Positions 38,349 through 50,119 are shown, counted from the first letter of the stretch. The stretch: DNA of 64,000 nucleotides from Crotophaga sulcirostris (GCA_013397455.1 VYZB01000014.1:897556-961555); one strand, 5' to 3'. Numbers and translations: made by a program. Notes: generated by a model not told the origin, from the sequence alone.

Positions 38349-41172
38349 CTGACTTTTAACATTTCACTACAGTAATCTAAAGTAAATTTTATAGAAGAAA
38401 AAAGAATGTAATCCCACAGTTGCATAGATTATCCAGAAAAGATTTGCTAGAGTTTGCTGTGTAGGTCACGGACAAAACAGAAGCACAAAACTAAACTGAA
38501 TCCAACTTCTGCATCCATGCTTAAACTGGTTATTGCTGAAAATCAATGCAGTATGAATTTTAAGCATCTGTATTTGTAAAAGTAAATTAAAAGAAGAAGG
38601 AACAACAATTAAAAATAATCTAAGTTCGACGTTATACCATGCATTTCTAAAAGAGTCCCCATTGTAAGTAGAGGGTGTTAACGACTCACATGAAGGCTGC
38701 CATATTTTTTTCATCATTATAGCAACCACAGTTGGGGTTTATATCCAGCAAAACAGACCAGTGAGCAAAAAGCAGTATTATCACCTACTGAGCAGGAGCG
38801 TACTTGCACCCAGGGAAGGCGAATATTCCACTCAGCTGCTTGAGCTCCATTAGCACTGCCTGTTTGTGTCACTTATTTTGGAAATAGATTCAGAAATATC
38901 CAGTGGTAAAGGCACCCTTGAATCGGCACTCAGAGCATCTGGAACGTAAGTTAATGCTTAGCTGTAACTTTTCCATATAAAAACATGTAGTCAAGAGAAG
39001 AGCAGGTCTCTCTACAGGATAAGCTTGGGAACCAGTTTTCCTTTTAATAAATACCTCACAGAGAGACAAATTTGCCACACCTACACTAAAATACCACTAA
39101 AAAGAGGAGATTTTCCAACTCTGTCTTTCAAGGTCAAGGCAATGGGTCTGATCTTGACAGCTTTTACAGCTACAGATGATGTACATGGACAGTACTGAGA
39201 ACAGGATTTTCAGGACCCTTCACAAACAGGCTCCCCCACCTCAGCCCACAGCACCACAGCTTCCCGCTGGTTACCACATCTGCACACACCAGAGGTGCCT
39301 GGCGTGTTCCTCAGCGCATGGAAGGTGTTGCCCCTCCTCACCCCATTTCCCTCCACATCAGCTAAAGCCACCACCCTTCTTTGCAACTGTCTGCTGTGGT
39401 CACTCCATCTCCACCACCTTCATCTGGTGATCTCCACACCACAAGTCCCGCAGCAACCCCGCTCGGAGCAGCAGGGACTGGACGCGTCTCGCTCACGCTG
39501 CACACCAGCAGCGCAGAACTGGCCACGAGTATTTATTAGGTCCTTCCTCAGGTTCTCAACTGCAATGCACTTGTTCCTTTGTAGTGCGGCCTCTCCCCAG
39601 CTGGGAAACAAGAAGTTTCCTACCTTACAAAGCAAAGATCAACACACAACAAACTACCAAAACACCTTCAAAAAACTCTGTTTCCTATGAGCAAGAGAAT
39701 GAAGCCAAGAGCACTGAGGACTTGTTCCTTAAGGCAGGCTGTAAGAGACTGAGCACCTTCCCCAACAGCACAGCATACAAAAGGGGTCATTTAAAAAATA
39801 AAACCAAATTGAGTCGCTGGCAAAGCCATGGTGAGACATATTATAAGTGGCTCATATTAATTAAAATAGAGAAGAAAAATCTGTAATTTACTCAAAACTC
39901 CTAGCTAGTTTTAGCTGAAATTGACATCCTGTGGGCAGCAAATCAGCATGACCGGGTACTATGCATTTTCAAACTATTTAATGAACCTTTTTATTCCTGT
40001 TATTTGTAGTTTGAAAATTAATTTACTAAGAAAGAAGTGTTTGAAAGCATAATATTTAGCAAAAAAAATCTTGAGGCCTGGTAATAGCTCTGAAATCCTG
40101 GCACTCACATTTGTCATCCCAAAGATGAGTAAAGAAAGAAATGGGATGGGAGAAGATGATGCCCATCCTGGAGGAGTGAGAGAAGGCAAGGGAGACTGGA
40201 TTAAACTAGTTCACTTCATTTTTTTTCATAGAAATTGCTAACAAAGTGCTGCAGATTAAAGCTGTTCGTTAGTAACCTGACTCTTCACAAGATAGGGTTA
40301 ACAGTCGAAATTCCCTGATGTTTTTTTAATATAGAAGCTTCACTGTCCTCACAAACAGCACCACTGCTAAAGCACCCCCTCACTCTTAGACTGAAGATAC
40401 TTTGCACCAACACTGAACAGAGGGGAAATGTAGATCCCGGAGTTCACATAAGCAAACTAACGAGACAGGAGAACAAGCAGGTGAGAAGCAGTAGCTATTT
40501 TAAATCTTCTAACTGATATTGGTTCTTTCAGAATATCTCCTGAAGCAGGTAGGAAGGGCCTTCCTTAGGGAGGAGCCCCAAACCATTCCATAACTGAAGG
40601 AAACCAACACCACTCTCAGAACAGCTAAAGCTCTTCAGAAACAAGTGCAGAAGTCTGAAGTCTAGAACTGGAACCTCATAATTTTGCTCTCTGTAAAAAA
40701 CACACCGTAATTTAATTTTTTTATTTGTTTATGTATTTTTTAACTGCTCTGTTTGTCCAACATGCCTGCTGTATCTTCTGTGGGAATAACACAGCAAGTG
40801 AAATTGCTTGTAACATAATGGTAGACACTTCTATCTCTTGCCATTCTGGTTCTCCATTAACCTTCACCTACATCCTATGCATCGGCAACTGCAAAGAAAC
40901 CAAAATCTTACAGAAACCTGATAATGATATCTTTGAAGTGCTTTCATGTCATGCAAGTTTAAACCAATGTCTAGTTAGCTTTTCTGAGAAGCGAAAATAA
41001 TCTGTGAACTGCAAGACTTAAAGTGGTGGGGTTGGAAAGAAGAACATCAGTTTTGCCTTGGTTATTTTGTTGACCTCTACTAATTGGAATTTTGCACCAA
41101 CACGTGCAAAATCAAGGACCAGACCCTAAAAAGAAACAATATGTGATATCTTTAGGTGAGATGAGCAGTTAC
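38349..41172. other. intron-like sequence, with a small GC-richer patch at 39.2-39.6 kb
   Basis: 39200-39620 is richer in GC and CpG than its surroundings, and both strands stay open (131 codons plus, 71 minus), but there is no promoter, splice or family evidence. A minus-strand segment at 40109-40167 has one of the strongest acceptors in the window (CTTGCCTTCTCTCACTCCTCCAG) and donor AAAT|GTGAGT. It is open in two frames (WASSSPIPFLSLLIFGMTN, or MGIIFSHPISFFTHLWDDK) and is noted but not called. Confidence 0.4.
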
Positions 41173-41217
41173 CTTAGAAGATTTCATGCATGAATTCATA
41201 GCAACATGTTTGGCAGC
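41173..41217 (-). CDS. weak candidate coding exon, minus strand
   Basis: A 45-bp segment with a good donor (CTAAG|GTAACT) and a weak acceptor (GGCACATGTAG). Only one frame is open, in phase 0 at both ends: AAKHVAMNSCMKSSK. It would follow the candidate at 45179. Its short length and poor acceptor make it tentative. Confidence 0.22.
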
Positions 41218-44200
41218 CTACATGTGCCAGTTGCCCTAGATCACAGTGACACCTAGAACATCACATGGCACACAACACCATTAAACACACAAAATGTCTA
41301 AGCCATACATCTGAATTTCTCCACTCTAAAGAGCAGTGTGCTCAAATCACTCGAAAAATGTATATGCCTGATAATCCTCTAAAGCTCAGCCATTCATCTT
41401 GTGTCCCTAAAACAAGCACAAAACCTTCAATAAAGCAAAGCCAGCTTTCAGAATTTCTCATTAAACTTGGTAAGAAGGGAATGCGCTATTATTAATGAAG
41501 ATGAGAGAAAAAGGTTTTACCCATTTGGCATGGAAGCATTCACTCCCTTAAACTACTGACAGATGTTCAGTGAAATGTTACGCCATCTATGGCATTTCCT
41601 GGAGTTTGCTGTCAAGATCTTCAGCAAACCTCATTACCTCTTCTGGCAGTTCCACTACTGCACTGAAAGCTGCTCTGAACGGCACATAATATCTTGTTCT
41701 GCAGAATGGCCGGGTAACGACAGGCCAACACCACAGCCCTCATTTTCTTTCTCCCCACTTTTGTTAGCATCTCTCCAGTCTAAATGTTTCAAAGATAATT
41801 ATTATGTCATGGTTTTCCAGTGGATATTTAACCACCTATACAAGTAGGATTTGCATTATTTATTTTAATTTTTAATCATTATTTATTTCAATCAATATAG
41901 CGATTATTTATTTTACAGGTCTGTGGCAGGCATGTTGAAGCCAGCCTGGTAACACAGTTGGAGTGTCTTTGGAGATTACATAGCTACTCTCCCTTTAACT
42001 TGAAACACAAGAGCAGAAGGCCTTCAGCTCTTTAAGATGCTGTCAAAGACAGGATCTTGACCCCCACAATCCTAGGCCAAATCCAAATCATTCTAAGGTA
42101 TTTCCATAACTTCTCATAAAGCCCAGTAACTTTTCGCATGATGCACAATCTAGGTTAGGCATAACTGTGTTATTATAGGAATAAGGCATACAGGCCTGGC
42201 AGAGCCAAGTTGAGTAGGAATGAAATAGCTGGTATTTCACACTGGCTAAAATAATTTCAATAATCTTTCAAAAAATCTTTTTCTGCCTATTCAGAAAGCC
42301 CTGTAACATGAAAGAAGAATGCTTTTAGATACCTTCTCAAAATTAATCAAATTAGACCAATGCTAAGTATATTTAAATATTTATTAACCTTTATGGTCAA
42401 ATCCTTTTCTCTCAGCAATGCTCTTTTACCCTAGGGTTTTCTTTATTTGTTAAAGCCATGATACAAGCACTACTAGGCTTCCAAGTCAAGCTCAAGAAAG
42501 AACATAGATAATTGATTTAAACCTCAAATTTCAGTGAGAATTCAAAGTTAATGGTCAGACAAGTCATATAATCTGTATATACATAAGACAAGGTCTGCAC
42601 TAGCCCAAGTACATCAGTCATGTGAGAAATAAGGCACAACCACTGATCAGACCTCAGATCACTGAGACAATTTTTAAAAGGAAAATTGTCTTTTCCCAGG
42701 CAGCACACTTTACAAGTAATAGATAGAATAAACCGCAGCAGCAACAGTACAGTTCTTAGTTGTGTTTATCCTAAAGGTGCTACTACAGCAAACTTTCCCT
42801 TATCCAGACCCACCAACAGAATGAGAAACAATTTAAGAGTTTTCCAAGTTGAAATACGTTAACTAGTGATGTGGTATTAACTTCTCTATCAATAAAAGCC
42901 ACAGAATAGATAGATACTTTTTACCGCTATAAATCAGTATTACATGAGAGTACTGCCTAAGGAGGAATAATTATGCCAAAGTGAGAACTTCCATTGGTGT
43001 GGCTGCATTCAGAAGTAAAAAATAAGGCATATTCCTAATATAAATATGCTGTCAGAAGAAAAGCAGAAGAAAAGCAGTAAAAATGTGCGTTTCAATGCAG
43101 TGGAAGTAATGCCCCCATTTAACACGGCGCTCCAGGTTGCTCAAGGGAACTGTTTATTCGTAACACAAAACACTACCACTTGTGTTTCCATTATGTCACG
43201 TGTCGTTTGTCTTTCTGAAAGGAATCTATATTGCCAGTATCTATTTTATTGTTCAGTAAATTTTCATTACACGTGCCATTATGTCTACATTTTCTTATTT
43301 CCCTAGTATACTAGCCACTTTCTATATTTTTCTAACGATGATATGTATTTGAATTCACAAACAAAGGAATCCCATAAGTAGCAATCTCGCCTAGGCAGCC
43401 TTTTCACCAACAATTAGCATTTCTCTTACTCAAGGATAAATAAATAATTTGCAGAACAAGTTAGGTCTACATTGGACTTAGTTTCTTTGGGAGAGCACTC
43501 ATAGGTTTGTTTGTTTTACTTTAAAGGATGGTAAAAGTTCTTAACTCAGGGTCTGGCAATGGAAACCAGCCAAAAACTCCTAGCCTGGAATCACTTACAC
43601 GCCTTCACCCAAAGCACTGAAATTGATTTGCCAAATAGGATTTTAATATATCTGCAGCCATAGGCAGAGTCTAGAAGTTATTTCCATCCATTATGAAAAA
43701 ACAAACCTCCAAGACAGCAATCTTATGCAATACATAAACCACTGCATTAGAATTCAAAAGCGCATCTCTCTCAGGCCTTTGGAAAAGCACTGATTTCTGA
43801 GCTTCAGATCACTTTTCTCCTGCACATATTTCACATTGTTTCAGATGGGAGAACCAGTTTGATTTTCTTTAAATATTGCTCTGTTTTTCAAATCCCTACA
43901 GTGACCTTGTTCAAGCCGATGTTGCAATATTAGAATTGAAAACCAGTTCTGAAACCATCACACCAGTGCCTCATGTCCCTTCCTCAGTCTACAGAAATCC
44001 TGCTTGGCAAGCAAAGGAGTGGCAGCGTAGATCCATCTCTCATACACAGGAATTATATTCTTATAATTTGAAAATGAGGGTTCCACTGAAACACTAGCCT
44101 AAAAGCCTTCTCCATGTTCCTTCAAGAAGACAGAGAGATTGTCAAAAAAAAAAAATAAAGCTTCTAATCACTTCTGCTCATTCTATTGCAGAAAAAGATA

Positions 44201-44412
44201 TAACACCATTAAACTGTTGTATGGAATAACATATTTTATTTAGTGTTCAAAAGCTACCTATTTCACAAAAGCCTGAAGAGAACCATGCTAGAATGGTTCA
44301 TTCATACAAAATCTGAAGTTTATTTCTAATATTTTTAATGTCTTTAGTTCTTCTGAAGCATCATTTTGCCATTCTTATTTTCAAACACCACCTCCACCCC
44401 CCAAGTGATAAA
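41218..44412. other. intron-like sequence
   Basis: No transposon is identified. A 32-bp minus segment at 42925-42956 has a strong acceptor (TTATTCCTCCTTAG) and donor GCG|GTAAAA. On the plus strand, 43902-44097 could be a terminal exon, described among the findings. Neither is secure. Confidence 0.4.
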
Positions 44413-44795
44413 ATCATAGAACCATAGAATAGTTTCAGTTGAAAAAGACCTTTAACATCTTCAAGTCCAACCATCAATCCAACCTTTCTAAGATCATGTA
44501 CCCAAGTATGACATCTACATGTTGTCTGAACACCTCTAAGGATGGCGACTCAACCACCTCCCTGGGCAGCCTCTTCCACTGCTTGAATCATAGAATCACT
44601 CGAGTTGGAAGGGACCCAAAAGGATCATCGAGTCCAACTCCTTTCCCTACATAGAACACTCCCAACATTCACACCATGTGACTGAGGGCACTGTCCAAAT
44701 GCTTCTTGACAACCCTTTCAGTAAAGAAATTCCTCCTAATACCAACTTAAGTCTCCCCTGGTGCATCTTGAGGCCATTTCCCCTTGAGGGGAGCC
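44413..44795 (-). mobile_element. CR1 LINE fragment, minus orientation, interrupted by a second CR1
   Basis: The outer CR1 copy starts with the reversed tail (ATCATAGAACCATAGAATAG), runs through 'CAACCACCTCCCTGGGCAGC' to CCACTGCTTG at 44585, and resumes at about 44709 with ACAACCCTTTCAGTAAAGAA. In the intact copy at 46303 the same two blocks are adjacent (TGTCTGACCACCCTTTCAG). The break at 44586-44708 is filled by another CR1. Confidence 0.88.
44586..44708 (-). mobile_element. CR1 LINE fragment nested inside an older CR1
   Basis: It begins with its own reversed tail (AATCATAGAATCACTCGAG) and carries a different subfamily body: 'GGAAGGGACCCAAAAGGATC', 'ATCGAGTCCAACTCC', 'CACTGTCCAAATGCTTCTTG'. 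It is about 123 bp, 5'-truncated, in the same orientation as its host copy. A shared CTTG at both edges may be target duplication or microhomology. Confidence 0.88.
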
Positions 44796-45178
44796 TATTT
44801 TTAAAATAAATATACATGAAAGTCAGTTTTTACATAATATCAATAAAACTACTCTAATCTTTCTTTACCTTCCAAACATCATAAGTCTGTCACTCCTGCC
44901 AGTGACATTCCTGTTTCCCATGTCAATGTTATGTTAAAATGAAGATAATCTCTTACAGAGAGATTCTGATCAATGTGTTCTAAAGGGGCACTGCAAAATT
45001 CAAGAATAAGTCATTTCTAGAGCTTTGAAGACTGTTTCAGATCAGTACATGTTTGTGAGCAATCACATTTCAGGAGATTATTTGTACTTATCTGTTAAAG
45101 ATTGTCAAGGCTTTTGTCTTGCTTGATTAATACGTGCTGTCTATAAACCAGATGCCGGTAAGAGCTGTATTTACTTAC

Positions 45179-45243
45179 ATTCTCTGTTCCCTCCTTCAAG
45201 CCTGCGTAAGTACAGGAGTCTTGAAAAAACACATATTTTGTTC
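45179..45243 (-). CDS. candidate coding exon, unidentified minus-strand gene
   Basis: A 65-bp segment with a strong acceptor (CTGCTGCTTTTTTTCGACAG) and consensus donor (GAGAAT|GTAAGT). One open frame reads two bases plus TKYVFFQDSCTYAGLKEGTE and N, phase 1 to 0; a second frame (NKICVFSRLLYLRRLEGGNR...) is open too. A second good acceptor (GGCTTGTTTTGTGTAG, at 45292-45293) would lengthen it to 113 bp. The preferred frame joins the candidate at 47196 through a glycine codon. Confidence 0.33.
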
Positions 45244-46302
45244 CTGTCGAAAAAAAGCAGCAGCGTTGACACCCCCTCCATCTTTGTAATTCTACACAAA
45301 ACAAGCCAAGTAGAAAAAGTCACAAAGAGAAAAGGAGCTACTCCTCCAAGGAAGTGCTTTCATGAAGTAGAAAAAAGCATAAACATCTCTGGATGCCATG
45401 TGTGGAACATGGGAAGTCACATGAAGAAAGAATACAATGAACTTGAAAGCTCAGTCAGGTACTGCGTGTCCTGTCAGAAATGGCTGCTACATAAAAGCAA
45501 AAGTTACTGCCCTAAGGGGAACCTGCATTTCCTTTGCTGTTTTTTTGTTTTCCATCATACTTTCCTACTAGAGTGACACCTTCCAGCAAGGCAGTGTCGA
45601 CAGGCTTCAATGTACAGAGACAAGCATACAACAACAACAAAGGTGTCCAGGCTGCCAGACGGAATGTGTACCTTAGTTAGAATTAAGTGGCAGAACCTAT
45701 CACTGGTAAGGGTAAGCACCAGCAGCAGAGTGGCCTCTCCCATTGGATAGAGAGATCTGGGAAAGGCCATCAGCTCACAGCCCCACATCACCCCAACTGC
45801 CCCACAGAAGCTTGGTGCAAACCACTGCACCAGCACAAGACATCCTCTTCCCAGTAAAACAACTTGAGGGCCTCCCTTTCTATCATCCATTGAAGCCAAC
45901 TACACTCTCTCTGACCAGAGCAGAAACAGTTTACGTCCTGCATTGGAGGACAATTTACAACATTTGGCATGCTTTGCTGAATAGCCTTTGTGTTTTTTTT
46001 CCTAGTCTTTTTCAAGATAAAAGCTCTGCCAAGTCTTTTAGTTGCTGGATCAACAGGTAACAGAGGTGAAATTTCTAGTTGAGGTAAGAAGCAGAAGGAG
46101 AGAAAGTTCTGAGAGGGGTTTTAATTGGAAGCAATATTCATTGCATCACATTGCTAACATGCTTCATGACACTGCTACTTGTAGGGAACAAAGTGGTTTG
46201 CTTGGGGATTTTTTGGTTTTTGAGGGGGTTGTTCGTGTGTTGTTGATTTTAACACAACAAAAAGGTAAGTACTTTACTCACAGTGTATTTCATACTGAAC
46301 CA

Positions 46303-46818
46303 TGGAATCATAGAATCATCTGGTTGGAAAAGACCTTTGAGATCACTGCGTCCTACCATACCTGTCCACTTGTTCAACAAGTGCCTGAGGAACTCATCTA
46401 CCCATCTTTTAAACACCTCCAGGATGGTGACTCAACTACCTCCCTGGGCAGCCTCTGCCAGTGTCTGACCACCCTTTCAGTGAAGAAGTTTTTCCTGATG
46501 TGAAGTCTGAACCTTCCCTGGCACAACTTACAGCCACTTCCCCTCATACTATCTCCTGTCACTTGGGAGAAGAGACCAACGCTCACCTCACTACAACCTC
46601 CTAGATAGTGATGAGGTCTCCCCTCAGCCTCCTCTTATCTAGGCTAAACAGCCCCAGCCCCCTCAGCCGCTTCTCATAAGGCTTGTTCTCCAGTCCCTTC
46701 ACCAGCCTTGTTCCCTTCTCTGGACACACTGCAGCACCTCAATGTCCTTCTTGCAGTGAGGGCCCCAAAACAGAACACAGTACCCAAGGTGCGGCCTCAC
46801 CAGTGCTGAGTACAGGGA
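46303..46818 (-). mobile_element. CR1 LINE fragment, about 515 bp, minus orientation
   Basis: The longest CR1 copy here. From the reversed tail (TGGAATCATAGAATCATC) it runs through 'TCAACTACCTCCCTGGGCAG', 'GTGACTTGGGAGAAGAGACC' equivalents, 'CCCCTCAGCCTCCTCTTATC', 'CTTCTCTGGACACACTGCAG' and 'AAGGTGCGGCCTCACCAGTG' to 'CTGAGTACAGGG'. The 153-codon plus frame at 46042-46503 runs into it and is not a gene. Confidence 0.96.
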
Positions 46819-47195
46819 TATAATCAATGGATACAGCTATGAAAACAGATCATAAAGTTCAGTGAAGAAAAGCAAAGGTAACATTTCTTCTGACAACATT
46901 GGGCAGGTATATGCTGCACCTCTGCGCTGCTGTTTATAGCTGGTGTGTGTTTACTTTAGTAGAAAAGCAACCAGATGTGTATTTGTTTTAAATCATTTGC
47001 AAGCACCTGCTGTGCAACAGTGCTACCTCTCCCGCTAGATATCACTGGAAATTAATTTTAGCAGATTTTTCAAGTTAGCCAATGAAATGAGAATTTATTC
47101 TGAGCAACGGCCTCTGAGTCTGCAAGTTACTTGTTTGTTTAGTTGTTAGCCAGCTCAGCAAATGCCAGAGGAAAACTCCTTGCAAACTGCTGTAC

Positions 47196-47244
47196 CCTTT
47201 GTGACAAGTTTCCTTATGTGGTTATGGCATTGACAATATTCTAT
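47196..47244 (-). CDS. candidate coding exon, unidentified minus-strand gene
   Basis: A 49-bp segment with an excellent acceptor (GTCTTTTGTCCTCACTTCTTCAG) and donor AAAGG|GTACAG. It reads IEYCQCHNHIRKLVTK plus one base (phase 0 to 1). It fits in phase between the candidates at 48241 and 45179. The donor is only moderate, and the frame continues for another dozen codons. No family is recognised. Confidence 0.3.
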
Positions 47245-48240
47245 CTGAAGAAGTGAGGACAAAAGACATAAGGCACAAGCCACAGCATGAAAAATTCATG
47301 TAAGGAAGAGTTCTTCACAAAGAAAACAATTAAGAACTGCAACAGGTAGCCCAGGGGTCTGCAGAATTTTAGGTTTGAGCAGACAGTTTGTCTGGAGAAT
47401 TCCACTAACCTATGATTCCAGCAGGTTCTGCTTGATAACCACTGGCTCTGGAAAGCCACTTCATCATAACTATGGCAGCCATATTAGACTAAAATTGTTG
47501 CTGTAATAAGAGTTCAACATACCAAGAAACCTGCATAGTGAAGAAAACTGAGGCAAAAGTAGTAACGTGAAAGATCTAGTCAGAAAGGACTGCCTAGAGA
47601 GACAATCACTCCAAAGTGCAGAGAGAACTGCAGCAACAGCAGAAAGCCCAAAATTCTTAGAATCAAGAAGAGCAGAAACCAACAAAGCTATAAATAAAGC
47701 AAATTGGAAATTAATATCAAGAATTGATGAGTTTGACACCAGGAAAAAAGGAAAATCAGCAAAGGAAGGAGTAATGCTATAAAGAAAACGAAGTGAAGTA
47801 GCTGCAGTGGCAGCACAGAGGTTAAAGCTTTTATCGCACAGTGGAAGATCAGGAGGGTCATGGGTGTTTCGGCACGGTCACAAGAGAGACAGAGAACAGC
47901 TGCTATCAGTCCATCTTTTCTTAACTAGCATTGGTGCAACTAAACTAACTCTACCTGAAAGAAAAATGAGCCACTCAATGAAAGGAATATGCTTGAAACT
48001 GTTTGACTATAACGATCAAAGAATGATAGAAACAACTGAACGGCACTTTTGAAAAGAAAAATAATCTGTATTTGATCTAGCTCAGGCTTCCTTTGTGTCA
48101 GCACTTTCAATAGCACAGCAAAGGTGCTGACAATAGTTTTGTTAACATTACTGAGAAAGCCACTGAAGCTACATGAGGTTTTAAAGAGTGCTTATATTTA
48201 AATGATGGCCTGAATTGCAAACCTAAAAATGAGGCTCTAC
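47245..48240. other. intron-like sequence
   Basis: A strong minus-strand acceptor (CTTCGTTTTCTTTATAG, 47780-47781) precedes a frame open for about 100 codons (roughly 47470-47776), but no good donor or family is seen and the leucine-rich content could be chance. The complementary plus frame 47567-47782 is equally unsupported. Confidence 0.35.
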
Positions 48241-48291
48241 CCACCATATCTCAGTTTTCAGTGTATTTGGCCTGTGTAGAAACAAAGCAAA
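48241..48291 (-). CDS. candidate coding exon, unidentified minus-strand gene
   Basis: A 51-bp segment with a superb acceptor (AACTTTGCTTTTCTGTTTAG) and moderate donor (GGTGG|GTAGAG). It reads FALFLHRPNTLKTEIWW, phase 0 to 0, and follows directly in phase from the well-supported exon at 49213-49440, about 0.9 kb upstream in transcription order. A second acceptor inside (TTTCTACACAG) would shorten it in the same frame. Confidence 0.33.
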
Positions 48292-49212
48292 CTAAACAGA
48301 AAAGCAAAGTTATTCTTTATGTGAGAGAAGGAAAAACCTACCAGCAATTCCCAATCTTGCCAGGTTTCAAAATCAAAATTCTTCTCAGAATATTCCCCAT
48401 TTACTACCAGTGAAATTAAGCTGCACCTATTAAGACCTCAAGACCTTCATAAACATGTTCCTTTTGTATGTGACAGTGTGATCTGTATCACCACAACTGT
48501 TATAAAAGCAGGTATCTGCTGAAAATACCATTCAAGATGAAATTATTGCTACAGTGTTCACAGAACAGGTAGCATAAGAATTATTTATTCTCATAACCAG
48601 AGAGAAAACTAACAGTAAATAGAATACTCAGCAGACTAAAAATGCTGCATTGTATTAATAACAGTTGTGTGCCATTAACTCTTGCAGTCTTTTGGACAGA
48701 ACTTGTTTCTCTTCCACTCAGCTTTACTTGTACTCAATGTGGTGGAAATCAGGGTTCTTGCTACTCCTGCTCAACTACAGACAGGCCGGAGGGCCCGAGG
48801 ACAGAACCACAGGCCTAGAGCTGTGGTTTCTCAAAGCATGAGAAACAATGGCTACAAGAAGTGGAATGTATAGCACCCACAGCATCACATGTACATGCCC
48901 AGCTGGAGGACCTGCCCCTGTGATAAATCCTGGCAATGCCACCTCTTTCCCTGCACCACAGGGTGTGCTGGTAATCAGTTCCCCACCTCACGGTCAGGAA
49001 TGCTGGGCTGCACTCACCACTAAAGCCTTTTCCCAACCGTACTCACTTTACTGCCCCGCAAGGATAGAGCAGTGCAAAGGCAGTCGCTAAACAGCCGCTT
49101 GCAAATTCCACAACTCACTATGAAGAAATGGGCACTTTAGGCAGCATTAAGCAGCAAGTTATAAATTTCGCTTTTCCTTATGAAACAAAAAGCACAGAGA
49201 AGCATTATTTAC

Positions 49213-49440
49213 CTGTAACGTGTAAATATAATCCTCTGGTGTAGGAAAACCATCTCTGATTGCACTACATACTTCACACAACGTGCCAAGTACCTGGTTT
49301 ATTACACCTGAAGGGATGCTGGAGTTGCTTTTCTTATACAGAGGAAAACGTACAAGTTGTTGCTTAATGTTACCTCTTGGTATTCCCTTGTAAAGGGCTG
49401 AGAAATATACACAGCCTTTCTGAACACCAACACTTTCATT
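49213..49440 (-). CDS. internal coding exon of an unidentified protein-coding gene
   Basis: The best coding signal in the window. It is 228 bp, exactly 76 codons, phase 0 at both ends, with acceptor TTTCTTACAG and donor TTACAG|GTAAATA. The encoded peptide starts NESVGVQKGCVYFSALYKGI, has a basic middle (RGNIKQQLVRFPLYKKS), then SSIPSGVINQVLGTLCEVCS and ends AIRDGFPTPEDYIYTLQ. The mix of short strands and helices, with few low-complexity residues, is typical of a folded domain. I do not recognise the family, and the open frame runs only about 7 codons upstream and 17 downstream of the splice sites. It sits in the densest group of candidate exons, with short upstream introns of about 0.3 kb. 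Exon status is fairly secure; the gene's identity is unknown. Confidence 0.62.
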
Positions 49441-49728
49441 CTGTAAGAAATAGCAAAACATCTTAAAGTTTGCTCGTAGGTCTCATGACATAGTGCATGA
49501 CTTTGTCCAATTTTTTAAGGCTGGTTTTCCTCCTAGAACCCTTGAGTAGGTTTTTCTTTCTTCTGAACTTTTAATCTGACATTTTACGCTTTCTGTTGAT
49601 ATAGTAAAGAGCTTAAGTACTAGAAACTCTGGTATTTCCATTCAGTGTAATTAATCACAATTCAGACAGGGGGCATATTAAAATTAAAAATAAAATAAAA
49701 GTAGTCTTAAAAAATGAAGTAAAATTAC

Positions 49729-49795
49729 CATTCCTAAAAACCCAGAAGAACAATAATCGGGTAAAACTGGCACAACAACCAAATGAAAATGACTC
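49729..49795 (-). CDS. probable coding exon just upstream of the 49213 exon
   Basis: A 67-bp segment with an excellent acceptor (GTGTTTCTTTTTGGTTTACAG) and donor GAATG|GTAATT. The preferred frame reads one base plus SHFHLVVVPVLPDYCSSGF and then LGM, phase 2 to 0, leading straight into the phase-0 start of 49213-49440 across a 288-bp intron. A second frame (ESFSFGCCASFTRLLFFWVF...) is also open. Position, splice quality and phase agree, so this is one of the better small exons. Confidence 0.42.
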
Positions 49796-50076
49796 CTGTA
49801 AACCAAAAAGAAACACTTGTTAGTTTTTTAAATGCTAAATAAGACACTGTAGTATGTCAATGAAACATGGACAGCTGAAATGTCACAGAAACCATAAAAC
49901 TCCACTGTCTTTAAGTAATACCAAAGAAAGGAGGTCAGAGTAAGAGCCAAACCCCAGTGACAACTGAACTTTTAACCAAGAAATAAGGCAGGCTTCTAGC
50001 TGCTTTTCCTCTTTGAAGAAATTGCTAAGCAACACATGCTGCTTATCTCAAAGTCTGTAAGCGAAGAAAACCCCAC

Positions 50077-50119
50077 CTGGCAGTCACACAAATGGAATAA
50101 TGAAGCACCAAAATATTTC
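50077..50119 (-). CDS. candidate coding exon, unidentified minus-strand gene
   Basis: A 43-bp segment with donor CCAG|GTGGGG and a mediocre acceptor (CTTGTGGTTAAGAG). In the frame set by its neighbours it reads NILVLHYSICVTA with two bases on either side (phase 1 to 2), joining 50403 and 49729 through arginine codons. An alternative acceptor two bases further out gives another open frame (RKYFGASLFHLCDCQ), so support rests mainly on phase fit. Confidence 0.25.

Noticed and set aside
39295..39690. 131-codon plus-strand frame
   Set aside because: Lies in a GC-richer patch where stops are rare; no family or signals.
46042..46503. 153-codon plus-strand frame, the longest in the window
   Set aside because: Its 3' part is antisense CR1 and it has no start context, splice sites or family match.
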